Made by a program: the position numbers and the translations under genes
Notes under the pieces: model-generated
Database searches by the model: none
The model's input: the letters and a program-made list of their open reading frames with translations, nothing else
Told to the model about the DNA's origin: nothing
In this document: positions 16,686 to 24,953 of the stretch, piece by piece
Layout of the letters: each line of letters opens with the position of its first letter
How positions within the stretch are numbered: position 1 is the stretch's first letter
DNA from: CAVRIA01 sp963721115
GTDB lineage: Bacteria; Desulfobacterota; Binatia; HRBIN30; CADEER01
DNA: 64,000 bases
NCBI GenBank assembly: GCA_963721115.1
Contig: CAVRIA010000004.1
Coordinates: 558,001-622,000, forward strand
Direction of reading: 5' to 3'

Positions 16686-17054
16686 ATGAGCCCGAGCCCC
16701 GCTGCCGCCCTCGACGTTCGGCCCGTGTCCCGTCTCTTCAAGGCCCTCGGGGATGAAACGCGGCTGCGCATCGTGGCGCTTCTCGCGCACGGCGAGCTAT
16801 GCGTCTGCCACCTCGTGGCGGCACTCGATCTTGCCCAGCCGACCGCGTCGCGCCATCTCGCCGTGCTGCGCAACGCCGGGGTCGTCGACACCCGCCGCAA
16901 CGGGTCGTGGGTGTATTACCGGCTGATCGAGCAAACCGACCCGGATTGCAAGCAGCAGCTGCGCGCCCTCACCGGCGCCTTCGCCAAGCACTCCGTGCTG
17001 CGCCAGGACGTGGAACGGCTCCTGAAGGCCAAGGGACCGGGAGCGTGCGGATGA
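16686..17054 (+). CDS. arsR: ArsR-family arsenite-responsive repressor
   Basis: A 122-residue winged-helix repressor. LFKALGDETRLRIVALLAHGELCVCHLV carries the metal site CVC, as in the classic ELCVCDL arsenite-binding motif, and ASRHLAVLRNAGVV is the recognition helix. A third Cys (DPDCKQQ) may complete the As(III) site. The stop overlaps the start of the acr3 gene (ATGA), so repressor and pump are made together. It most likely binds the palindrome over its own promoter and leaves on arsenite or antimonite binding. Confidence 0.94.
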   Translation: MSPSPAAALDVRPVSRLFKALGDETRLRIVALLAHGELCVCHLVAALDLAQPTASRHLAVLRNAGVVDTRRNGSWVYYRLIEQTDPDCKQQLRALTGAFAKHSVLRQDVERLLKAKGPGACG

Positions 17055-18160
17055 GCGAAGGGATCGTCCATCTGGCGCCGGCGGCGAAGCGGCTCGGGTT
17101 CCTCGACCGCTACCTGACGCTGTGGATCTTCCTCGCCATGGCGGTGGGAGTCGGGACCGGCTACCTGGTGCCGGGCGTCGAATCCTTCCTCGATCGCTTC
17201 AGCGTCGGCACCACGTCGATCCCGATCGCGATCGGTCTCATCCTCATGATGTACCCGCCGCTGGCGAAGGTGCGCTACGAGGAGATGGGCAGCGTCTTTC
17301 GCGACTGGCGCATCCTCGGGCTGTCGCTGGTGCAGAACTGGGTGGTGGGGCCGCTGCTCATGTTCACGCTGGCCGTCGTCTTCCTGCCGGACAAGCCGGA
17401 GTACATGGTCGGGGTCATCCTGATCGGCCTCGCCCGCTGCATCGCCATGGTCCTGGTCTGGAACGATCTGGCGCAGGGGGATCCCGAGTACTGCGCCGGC
17501 CTCGTCGCCTTCAACTCGGTTTTCCAGATCCTCTTCTTCTCGATCTACGCCTACGTATTCATCACGGTGCTGCCCGGCTGGTTGGGTCTGCAGAGCGCCG
17601 TGGTCAGCATCACCATCGGCGAGATCGCCAGGAGCGTCTTCATCTATCTCGGCATCCCGTTCCTCGCCGGGCTGGTGACCCGTTTCTCGCTCATCCGGGT
17701 GAAGAGCGTGCAGTGGTACCACGCGCAGTTCATTCCGAAGATCAGCCCGCTCACCCTCGTCGCGCTGCTCTTCACCATCGTGGTGATGTTCTCGCTCAAG
17801 GGCGAGGCCATCGTCCAGCTGCCCATGGACGTCGTCCGGGTCGCCATTCCCCTGTTGGTCTACTTCGTGGTGATGTTCGTGTTCGCCTTCTTCATGAGCA
17901 AGGCGGTCGGCGCGACGTACCCGCAATCGGCCACTCTCTCCTTCACCGCGGCCTCGAACAATTTCGAGCTGGCCATCGCGGTGGCCGTGGCGACGTTCGG
18001 CATTCACCACGGCGCGGCATTTGCGGCGGTGATCGGCCCGCTCGTCGAGGTGCCGGTCATGATCGGCCTGGTGAACGTGGCGTTCTGGTTCCGGCGGCAA
18101 TACTTTCGCGACGAGGCGGTCGCGGCGGCGCGGTACGCGACGACCACCGCTCGACGCTGA
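17051..18160 (+). CDS. acr3: Acr3-type arsenite efflux permease
   Basis: A 369-residue inner-membrane protein with about ten helices. LIGLARCIAMVLVWNDLAQGDPEYCAGLVAFNSVFQ contains the conserved Cys of the ARCIAMV motif required for arsenite transport in Acr3 proteins, and SFTAASNNFELAIAVAVA is the second hallmark (discontinuous helix). The start is the ATG overlapping the arsR stop. It expels As(III) using the proton motive force, and together with the arsC product downstream handles arsenate as well. Confidence 0.95.
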   Translation: MSEGIVHLAPAAKRLGFLDRYLTLWIFLAMAVGVGTGYLVPGVESFLDRFSVGTTSIPIAIGLILMMYPPLAKVRYEEMGSVFRDWRILGLSLVQNWVVGPLLMFTLAVVFLPDKPEYMVGVILIGLARCIAMVLVWNDLAQGDPEYCAGLVAFNSVFQILFFSIYAYVFITVLPGWLGLQSAVVSITIGEIARSVFIYLGIPFLAGLVTRFSLIRVKSVQWYHAQFIPKISPLTLVALLFTIVVMFSLKGEAIVQLPMDVVRVAIPLLVYFVVMFVFAFFMSKAVGATYPQSATLSFTAASNNFELAIAVAVATFGIHHGAAFAAVIGPLVEVPVMIGLVNVAFWFRRQYFRDEAVAAARYATTTARR

Positions 18161-18185
18161 ACGCCCGGTGCCGGTCGCGAAGGCC

Positions 18186-18596
18186 ATGCCGACCGTGATC
18201 TTTGCGTGCGTGCACAGCGCCGGCCGTTCGCAGATGGCCGCGGCGTTCTTCAACGCGCTGGCCGACCCGTCGCGGGCGCGAGCCGTCTCCGCCGGCACGG
18301 ATCCGGCTGTACACGTTCACCCCGAAGTCGTCGCCGTGATGCGGGAGATCGGGTTCGATCTCTCCGGCGCGAAGCCGACGCGCCTCACCGGCGAGTTGGC
18401 GCGCGAGGCGCGGTTGCTCGTGACCATGGGCTGCGGCGAGTCGTGCCCGTTCGTGCCCGGCCTTCGCCGCCAGGATTGGGCCCTCGCCGATCCGAAGGGC
18501 CAGCCTGCGGAGCGAGTGCGGGCGATTCGAGACGAGATTCGCGGGCGGGTGGAGCGGCTGGTGTCGGCCGAGGGCTGGCGGCGAACGGAGTCGTGA
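18186..18596 (+). CDS. arsC: Thioredoxin-type arsenate reductase (LMW phosphatase fold)
   Basis: A 136-residue protein with the P-loop CVHSAGRS (Cys followed by five residues and Arg-Ser), the nucleophilic signature shared by low-molecular-weight phosphatases and ArsC. The pair of cysteines in MGCGESCP, where the resolving cysteines of Bacillus-type ArsC sit, argues for arsenate reduction rather than protein phosphatase activity. A GTG at 18168 is an alternative start. Its place after acr3 supports the role: As(V) is reduced to As(III), then exported. Confidence 0.88.
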   Translation: MPTVIFACVHSAGRSQMAAAFFNALADPSRARAVSAGTDPAVHVHPEVVAVMREIGFDLSGAKPTRLTGELAREARLLVTMGCGESCPFVPGLRRQDWALADPKGQPAERVRAIRDEIRGRVERLVSAEGWRRTES

Positions 18597-18607
18597 GGCG
18601 CGCTGAT

Positions 18608-18661
18608 TCAGTGACTCAGTGAGTCAGTGACTCCGTACTCCAACACTTCAGCGCTCAGCGC
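18608..18661. repeat. Short intergenic array with 8-bp period
   Basis: Three near-identical 8-bp units (TCAGTGAC, TCAGTGAG, TCAGTGAC; 18608-18631) are followed by degenerate octamers and a repeated CAGCGCT. The period matches the larger arrays at 26.4 and 43.2 kb, but the unit differs. It fills the gap between arsC and the GST-like gene. Confidence 0.5.
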
Positions 18662-18720
18662 TCCCCGGCCTGGAAGTCATCGCGGCTTTCTGGGAAGGTC
18701 TCAGTGCGAAGAGGAAGGAC

Positions 18721-19800
18721 ATGAGCAACGGAGAGAAAGTATATCGCGTGCACGGAATGACGCAGTCGTACTTCACGCGCAAGATGACCGGCTACCTGGA
18801 CTACAAGGGAATTCCGTGGCTGCTGCGCCGATTCCCCGGCATGAGCCCCGAGACAGCGGCGGCGGGGTGGCCCGGAGGCATTCCGCCGGTGCAGACTCCG
18901 GAAGGGGAGTTCATGTGGGACTCCACCGCGATGATCCACCATCTGGAACGGCGCTTCCCGGCCAGGGCCGTGCTGCCGGACGATCCGACGGCACGGTTTC
19001 TCTGCTACGTCCTCGAAGACGCATCGGACGAGTGGCTGTACCGCGTCGCCGTGGGCACTCGGTGGTTCTTCGAGGAGAACGCGTCGGTCGCCGGCTACGA
19101 GCTGGCGCGCGACGTCACGGTCAAGATGCCGATCGCGTGCGATCAGGCACACGCGATGGTGGGAGCGCACGTGCGCGCCAGCTGCCCCCCTCTCGGTGTC
19201 ACCGAGGAGTCGATCCGGTCCTGGGTCGACGAGGTCCTGAAGCCCTGGATGCGCGTTCTGGGCGCGCATCTCGACACCCGGCCGTTCTTGTTCGGAGGTC
19301 GACCGTCTCTGGCGGACTTCGCCGTCTTTGGCGGCGACGCGGCGCACTTCGTCAACGATCCGGCCTGCCGGCGCTGGGCGGAGGAAGAAGGGCCTGGCAT
19401 CGTACAGCACACGCACCGTCTGCTCGAGCCCGAGGACTTCTCCTTCGGCGACTGGAGTGATCCCGGCGACGTGCCCGAGACCCTGATCCGCCTGCTCGCC
19501 GACCTCGGCCGTCTCTATCTGCCGTGGGTGAGCCGTGCCACCGCCGACGGCGCCGCCGACGTCGCCTTCGCGGGCGGCCCGCGGGTGTCGATCCGGGCCA
19601 GCGATTTCCTGGTCGAAGCCCGCTCGGTTTTGCTGGCGCGCTACGTCTCGCTTCGCTCGGCCGCTCTCGACGATGTCCTCGCGCGCGCCGGTATTCTCTC
19701 CTATTTTTCCGACTTCGCCGGCCGGGCGGGAGCAATTCCCGATGATCGGGAGCCGCCGAGACCGGCGTTGAACCGGCCGTTCCCACCGGCCGAAGGGTGA
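18721..19800 (+). CDS. Glutathione S-transferase-family protein
   Basis: A 359-residue protein with an N-terminal thioredoxin-fold domain (VYRVHGMTQSYFTRKMTGYLDYKGIP; IPPVQTPEGEFMWDSTAMIHHLE, which holds the cis-Pro and the glutathione-binding Asp-Ser) and a helical C-terminal domain with GGRPSLADFAVFGG, the N-capping motif of GST folds. It is longer than standard GSTs (about 220 residues), with a C-terminal extension of about 100 residues. It lies between the two arsenic modules, but a general detoxification or metabolite-specific role is equally possible. Confidence 0.83.
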   Translation: MSNGEKVYRVHGMTQSYFTRKMTGYLDYKGIPWLLRRFPGMSPETAAAGWPGGIPPVQTPEGEFMWDSTAMIHHLERRFPARAVLPDDPTARFLCYVLEDASDEWLYRVAVGTRWFFEENASVAGYELARDVTVKMPIACDQAHAMVGAHVRASCPPLGVTEESIRSWVDEVLKPWMRVLGAHLDTRPFLFGGRPSLADFAVFGGDAAHFVNDPACRRWAEEEGPGIVQHTHRLLEPEDFSFGDWSDPGDVPETLIRLLADLGRLYLPWVSRATADGAADVAFAGGPRVSIRASDFLVEARSVLLARYVSLRSAALDDVLARAGILSYFSDFAGRAGAIPDDREPPRPALNRPFPPAEG

Positions 19801-19812
19801 GGCCGGTGGAAC
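19779..19812. terminator. Bidirectional hairpin between GST and arsM genes
   Basis: A nine-pair stem (19783-19791 with 19801-19809), extended by GTT/AAC beyond one bulged base, encloses a nine-base loop that includes the GST stop codon. It sits exactly between the convergent GST-like and arsM genes. There is no long T-tract, so termination strength is uncertain. Confidence 0.45.
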
Positions 19813-19827
19813 GGCCTGCCAAGCGCG

Positions 19828-20661
19828 TCAGGCGTGCTGTGGCTTTCGAGCCTTGATGGTCAGTGAGCGGACCGTCTCGGCGACGTGTTCGACGTCGACT
19901 CCTGCCGCCTTCGCCTCGCGCAGCAACGCCTCCGGCACCACGGTGAGCGCCACCGCCCCGAAGGACTTGTCGCTGAGGATCTCGATGTCGGTCAGACCGG
20001 CGCCGGCGATCGCCGCCAGGTAGTGTTCGCGCAGCTCGGCGCCCGCCACGCAGCCGGTGAGGGCGGCCACGCTGCCGGCGATCACCTCCGGCAGCGCTTC
20101 GTCGAGGACGACGTCGCTGATCACCATCCGCCCGCCGGGGCGCAGGACGCGGGCGACCTCGCGGTACACCGCCTTCTTGTCGGGGGTCAGATTGATCACG
20201 CAGTTGGAGAGCACCGCGTCGACGCTGGCGTCTTCCACCGGCAAGGCCTCGATATAGCCCTTGCGAAACTCGACGTTGTCAAAACCGGCCTGGGTCGCGT
20301 TGGCGCGCGCCTTGGCGAGCATCTCGTCGGTCATGTCGACCCCGATCACCCGGCCGCCCGGGCCGACCGCGCGCGCCGCCAGGAAGGCGTCGAAGCCGGC
20401 GCCCGAGCCGAGGTCGAGCACGGTCTCGCCGGCGCGCAAGGCGGCCGGAGCGAGCGGCGCGCCGCAGCCGAGGCCGAGGTTGGCGCCCTCCGGAACCGCC
20501 TCGGTGTCCTCGCTCGAGTAGCCGAGGCGCTGCGCGGTCTTCTCCGGCGCCGGCCCGCAGCAACCGCCTCCGGGGCTCATGCCGCCGTCGCGCGCGATCT
20601 CCGCGTAGCGCTGGCGGACGATCTCGCGCACCTGTTCTCCTGGTTTCTCCGAAGTGCTCAT
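19828..20661 (-). CDS. arsM: Arsenite S-adenosylmethionine methyltransferase
   Basis: A 277-residue class I methyltransferase. GGGCCGPAP near residue 34 supplies the N-terminal cysteine pair, LDLGSGAGFDAFLAA is the SAM motif, VLSNCVINL carries the conserved arsenite-binding Cys, and ALTGCVAG the second. This set of cysteines plus SAM motif distinguishes ArsM from ubiquinone-type methyltransferases. It methylates As(III) in the cytoplasm to volatile or excretable species. AAGGAG stands before the start, 22 bases after the second arsR gene, so the two form a regulated pair. Confidence 0.94.
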   Translation of the reverse strand: MSTSEKPGEQVREIVRQRYAEIARDGGMSPGGGCCGPAPEKTAQRLGYSSEDTEAVPEGANLGLGCGAPLAPAALRAGETVLDLGSGAGFDAFLAARAVGPGGRVIGVDMTDEMLAKARANATQAGFDNVEFRKGYIEALPVEDASVDAVLSNCVINLTPDKKAVYREVARVLRPGGRMVISDVVLDEALPEVIAGSVAALTGCVAGAELREHYLAAIAGAGLTDIEILSDKSFGAVALTVVPEALLREAKAAGVDVEHVAETVRSLTIKARKPQHA

Positions 20662-20683
20662 GATGGTCTCCTTTCGATCTCGG

Positions 20684-21064
20684 TCATGTCGAGCGTTTGG
20701 ATTGGGCCGGCGGCGGACAGCACAGCGGGATGATCGACCGGAACTGCGCCAGCATCCGCTCCAGTCGGTTGACGATGCTGATTCCGTCGAGCTCGAAGAA
20801 CACCTGCCGCCCGACCTTCTCCCGGCGCACGACGCCGGCGCGATGCAGGACGGCGAGGTGGCGCGAGACGACGGACTGGTCCTGCGGCACCTGCGCGGCG
20901 ATCGTCTGCACGTCGGATCGCCCGCGCGCGGTGAGCAGCTTCACGATCTCGATGCGCACCGGCTCGCACAGGGCGCCGAAGAGCTGTGAGTCGACGATGG
21001 CGACCAGCTCGCGGGCGGCGCGTTCGCGGTTGCGGCGCGCGGTCGCGGCGGTGGGTGCGTTCAT
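20684..21064 (-). CDS. arsR: ArsR-family repressor paired with arsM
   Basis: A 126-residue winged-helix repressor: QLFGALCEPVRIEIVKLLTARGRSDVQTIAAQV, then DQSVVSRHLAVLHRAGVVRREKVG. It lacks the CxC in the DNA-binding helix found in the first ArsR. Instead it has a Cys in GALCEP and a C-terminal Cys-Cys pair (IPLCCPPP), a different metal site similar to atypical ArsR types. The ATG at 21064 is chosen because a strong promoter ends right before it; the frame is open to 21193, but that stretch covers the promoter. It controls itself and arsM. Confidence 0.9.
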   Translation of the reverse strand: MNAPTAATARRNRERAARELVAIVDSQLFGALCEPVRIEIVKLLTARGRSDVQTIAAQVPQDQSVVSRHLAVLHRAGVVRREKVGRQVFFELDGISIVNRLERMLAQFRSIIPLCCPPPAQSKRST

Positions 21065-21072
21065 GGCGTCAG

Positions 21073-21100
21073 CATATATGCACATGGATGCATGTGTCAA
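21073..21100 (-). promoter_or_regulatory. Promoter and operator of the second arsR
   Basis: On the minus strand TTGACA (21095-21100), 16 bases and TATATG (21073-21078) end eight bases before the start codon, again implying a leaderless or near-leaderless mRNA. The spacer contains the inverted repeat CACATG, four bases, CATGTG (21081-21096), a likely ArsR operator. Confidence 0.6.
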
Positions 21101-21134
21101 GAGGGGGCGTGGGCGCCTAGCGGCCCGCGGGCTC

Positions 21135-22805
21135 CTAGTCGTGTCCCGGTCGTGGAATCCGCTCGACGCGGACGACCACCGGCAGCCCCGCATCTACGGG
21201 CACTCGTTCGAACCGGAAGGGACCCATCGCCGCCCGACCGTTGGCGACGATCTCTGCGAACAGGTCGCGCCCGGGCCGCTTGCGCGGCCGTTTGGGTCGT
21301 CGAGGCAGGTTGAACAGCACGAGAAAGCGGACGTCGTAGCGCAACAGCACGGCTTGCAGAGACCCGAGGCCGTTCCTGGGAATCGACACGCTGGGGCTGC
21401 GGGTGTACGCGATCAGATCCCAGGGGCGATTCGTCGCAACCGGCTCGCCCCGAAGCACCCGGTCGAGCCCGGACAGCTTCTTCTGCATGGCGACGGTGGC
21501 TCCCACGCGGTACGACATCCGGCGCAGGGCGGGGAGGTGCCGGAGCAGCGTGAAGCACAGCGCCAACACACCGAGGCCGATGACCACGACACTGATGCGG
21601 GACGTATCACGTCGTGTCCACGCTTCGAGCCGGCTTGCGATCGCGTCGACTCCCAGCGCCCCGGCGAGCACCACCAGCGGCGCAAAGGTGTAGGGTGTGC
21701 GAACGGGTGCGAAGCCGGCCCCGTTGATGCATGCCAGCAAGAAGTAGCCGCCGAAGCAGAGAATCCAGATGAGCAACTCGGGACGGCGACGGCGTCGGAG
21801 CAGCGAAGGTAGGGCCGCGACCGCGAGGATGAGCCACGCGTCCAGCGCCGGGGTGAATCGAATCGTGCGCAGCGTGTCGAAGGCGAGCTTCAGCCGCTGC
21901 AGAAGATAGGGAGCGGTGAGGTGGTCGGCGAGTTCGACCCACGAGAGGCCGCGGCGGGCGACACCGTAGTCGTACACCTGCCAGTAGTTGTCTAGGAAAG
22001 GGACGAGCCGTGCCGCCGGCGGCGTGAGGGTGCCGAAGGAGGCGATGCTCCAGAGCACGTACGTCGCGATGCAGCCGAGCCCGACGAGGAGAATCCGCCA
22101 ATGCCGCGGCGGGCAGTCGTCGTGTGCCGCGAACAGGGCGGCGAAGAAAACGAAGGAGAACAGGACGACACCGTCGCCGCGGGTGAGGACGATGCAGAAC
22201 GCGCCGAGGACCGCCGCGGTGAAGCGCCGCCGACAGAACGCGATGAGCGACAGCAGGATGAAGAGGTGCGCGACGGTGATGCTCTCGGGCTGAAAGCGGT
22301 ACAGGTTCAGCGCCGGCGAGAATGCGAAAAGGACCACGGCGAGCATCTGCGCGACGTGATGCCTGAGCGGCAACGCCACGCAGACGAGATACCAGAAGGC
22401 GAACAGCGAGGCGGCCGAGATGGCAGCCATGGTGAGCAGCGCTGTAGCGGGCGTCGCGCCGAAGATGGCCAGCGGCGGTACCAGCAGCAGGCTCGTCATG
22501 CCGCCCCAATAGTCGAACGGGGCGTGGATGAGGGTCTCGGGCGGGTGAAGAAAATGCCACACGATCGGTTCTTCGAAGCGGCCGGTGAGCGCCATGTGGC
22601 GCGCGACGCCGTAGTAGTAGGCCCCATCGGCATAGGTGAATCCAGTGAACCGCGAGCCGACGACCAGATAGGCAACGCCCACCGCAGCGACGAAGGCGAG
22701 AAGGCAGAGCTCCCACGGCCCGATATGTTTCGCCTCGTCGGACTTCCCCAGCAGCGCGATGCCGGACGGACAGGGCGGGCGTTGGGCGATCGTCCCCAGC
22801 CACAT
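21135..22805 (-). CDS. Polytopic membrane glycosyltransferase-like protein
   Basis: A 556-residue protein with about eleven hydrophobic helices. The first periplasmic loop contains FTYADGAYYYGVARHMALTG, with the Asp that in GT39 and GT83-type (PMT/ArnT) enzymes contacts the lipid-linked sugar. The soluble C-terminal part is short and basic. It probably transfers a sugar from polyprenyl phosphate to an envelope acceptor; the acceptor cannot be inferred. The gene is alone on the minus strand, and its 3' end lies 71 bases from the arsR start. Two earlier Met codons are absent, so the listed start is the longest credible one. Confidence 0.72.
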   Translation of the reverse strand: MWLGTIAQRPPCPSGIALLGKSDEAKHIGPWELCLLAFVAAVGVAYLVVGSRFTGFTYADGAYYYGVARHMALTGRFEEPIVWHFLHPPETLIHAPFDYWGGMTSLLLVPPLAIFGATPATALLTMAAISAASLFAFWYLVCVALPLRHHVAQMLAVVLFAFSPALNLYRFQPESITVAHLFILLSLIAFCRRRFTAAVLGAFCIVLTRGDGVVLFSFVFFAALFAAHDDCPPRHWRILLVGLGCIATYVLWSIASFGTLTPPAARLVPFLDNYWQVYDYGVARRGLSWVELADHLTAPYLLQRLKLAFDTLRTIRFTPALDAWLILAVAALPSLLRRRRRPELLIWILCFGGYFLLACINGAGFAPVRTPYTFAPLVVLAGALGVDAIASRLEAWTRRDTSRISVVVIGLGVLALCFTLLRHLPALRRMSYRVGATVAMQKKLSGLDRVLRGEPVATNRPWDLIAYTRSPSVSIPRNGLGSLQAVLLRYDVRFLVLFNLPRRPKRPRKRPGRDLFAEIVANGRAAMGPFRFERVPVDAGLPVVVRVERIPRPGHD

Positions 22806-23088
22806 GAGCAGGTGGCCGCCAGCACGGCGACCACCGTCGCCGTGCGGTGGCTACCGCCGAAAGAATTGGCGATCGGCAGAAGGATAGGACCAGCAGAACC
22901 GGCCAGCCCCGCCGCGCCGCGACCTTCAAGCCGGTGTGCAGTCGTGCATTTTGCGCGATCTGCTCGGCACAGGACGGGTGGGACCGGCAACCACAGCCCG
23001 CGCGGTTGTCGACAGAGTGAGTCAGCGCCCCTTTGCGCCGAGGCGGAGGAAGGGGAAAGAAGGACGAAGCGGGCGAGAGGGAGTAGGT

Positions 23089-24764
23089 CTATTCCGCCGC
23101 GGTCCTCGCGATCGGGCCGCCGGACGCATCGCCTCCGCCCGCCTGGGGGTGGAGCCGGCCGGTGCCGTCTGCGGGTCGTTCCCGGGCGATGCGAGCCAGC
23201 AGGTTCTTGCGCAGGATGGCGGAGGCGCTGAGGACGCCGCCCATCAGCGCGCCCGCGACGCCGCAGGAGGTGATGTCCTGGCCGGTCAGGTACAGGCCTG
23301 GGAGGCGCGTCTGCGGTCGCAGCCGGCGTTGCTCGAAGCGCGCCGGCGTGTGGTCGAGGCCGTAGATCTCGCCGCTTGCCTGGTTGCAGAAGTGACGCGT
23401 CGTGATCGGCGTCGAGAGCTCGCAGGTCTCGACGTTGCCCCGCGCCTGCGGCACGTGCTCGTAGAGAACGTCGAGGAGCCGCCGCGTCCATCCTTCCTTC
23501 ATAGCCTCGTACGCCGCGCCGCGCTTCTTCCACGGCGCGCCCTCCCAGGCGGCGAAGGGCTCGTAGGGGACGAGCGTGATCACGTCGATGGTGGCGCGGC
23601 CGGGATGCCGGCGCTCGAAATCCGGATCCTTCGCCGAGGGGAAGGAGATGTAGACGAAGGGCAGATCGCCGCCGCGCCGCACGGCCGCAAAGGCGGCGTC
23701 GTGGTCGTCGGTGGAATGGATCCAGAGGTTCGCGCGCGGCAGGCCGAGATCCCGCGCCGTCTGCTTCAGCCCGACGTAGAGGCACAGGTGCGCGATCGAG
23801 GGCCGCAGGCCGTGCAGTCCTTCGAGCAGACCCAGGCGGGCGCAGACGTCCTGCGGCACCAGGCGGCCGAACGTGTTCGCCGCGCCCGCGTCGCTGATCA
23901 CGAGCGGCGCCCGGATCACTTCGCCGTCGGCCGCCATGCGCACGCCGGCGACGCGGCGGCTCTCGATCGACGACCTCGTTCACCTCGGCATTGATCAGGA
24001 CCTTGCCGCCGGCTTGCCTCGATCACCGGCACGATCGTCTCGGCGATGCGGCCGGCGCCGCCGACCGGGTAGAAGCCGCCCTCGAGGTAGTGATTGGCGA
24101 CCATGGCGTGAATTGCGAAGCTGCTCTCGCCGGGCGGCAGGCCGTAGTCGCCGCACTGGGCCGTCAGCACGCCGATCAGGCGCCGGTTGCCGGTCAGCGA
24201 CTCGAGGACCTGGCGCGTCGTCCGGCGCGCGTAGCGCAGAAATCGCCGCCGCAGGAACGGTCCGACCACGGCGGCGAGCGGCGCCGGCAGGGCCTTCTCC
24301 ATGAAGAAGAGCTGCGCGCTGGCGGCGACCCGGCGCAGATGGGCGAAGTAGGCGTCGATCGCGGCTCTTCGCCGGGGAACCTGGTCTTCAGCGAGCTCTC
24401 GAAGGCCTCCGCGCCGCGAACGAAGTCGTATCGTCTCGCCGCCGACGAGGACGCGATCGTACACGTCGCCCATCTCCGCCCACTCCAGTCGTCCGCCGGT
24501 GATCGCGTCGAAGACTCTGCCGATCATGGCGCCGGGCTGCACTTCGCCCACGTAGTGTACGCCGACGTCCCATTCGAATCCGGGGCGGCGGAAGACGTGG
24601 GTGAAGCCGCCGGCGGTGTAGTGGCGTTCGAGGACCAGAACGCGCTTGCCGCCGTACTTCGCCAGCAGGGCGGCGGCCGCGAGGCCGCCGATGCCGGATC
24701 CGATGACGATGGCATCGTAGGATTCATCCCGGCGCGCTCGGCCGTACGGCTCCGCGATCTTCAT
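23089..24764 (-). CDS. Retinol-saturase/CrtI-like FAD oxidoreductase (frameshifted)
   Basis: The N-terminal part opens with the dinucleotide motif VIGSGIGGLAAAALLAKYGG, then LERHYTAGGFTHVFRRPGF and DVGVHYVGE, typical of the retinol saturase and carotenoid isomerase branch of the phytoene desaturase family. Breaks near 24432, 24365, 24012 and 23955 split the gene; the C-terminal part resumes with LVISDAGAANTFGRLV and ends with the FAD-closing GLYLTGQDITSCGVAGALMGG. Joined, the product is about 555 residues, a normal length, so the breaks look like indel errors. It would saturate or isomerise a polyene or enone lipid. It faces the FadR-type regulator across an operator and so is likely under its control. 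Confidence 0.82.
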
Positions 24765-24900
24765 CTTGCTTCCTCTCCCCGGCGCTCTCTGGTGCAGTGG
24801 CCCTCATATACCTCTTGAGCGGTTGCGTCGACATCCTCGGAAGGACTTCCCTCCGGCTACGGGGCCTCGGCGCCGAGCGGTGCACATTGGGAATCCGCGG

Positions 24901-24940
24901 TTGACAGACGGCGAATTGTCCGATTGTATGACAATCGGAC
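24901..24940 (+). promoter_or_regulatory. Promoter with FadR/GntR-type operator
   Basis: TTGACA at 24901 with a TTGTAT-like -10 at 24924 is overlaid by a perfect 10-bp inverted repeat (24918-24927 and 24931-24940) around ATG. Its core TTGTATGACAA matches the TNGTNNNACNA consensus of the FadR subgroup of GntR regulators. It lies in the divergent region between the FAD oxidoreductase and the regulator gene. Confidence 0.65.
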
Positions 24941-24953
24941 GGATCAGCCGGAG

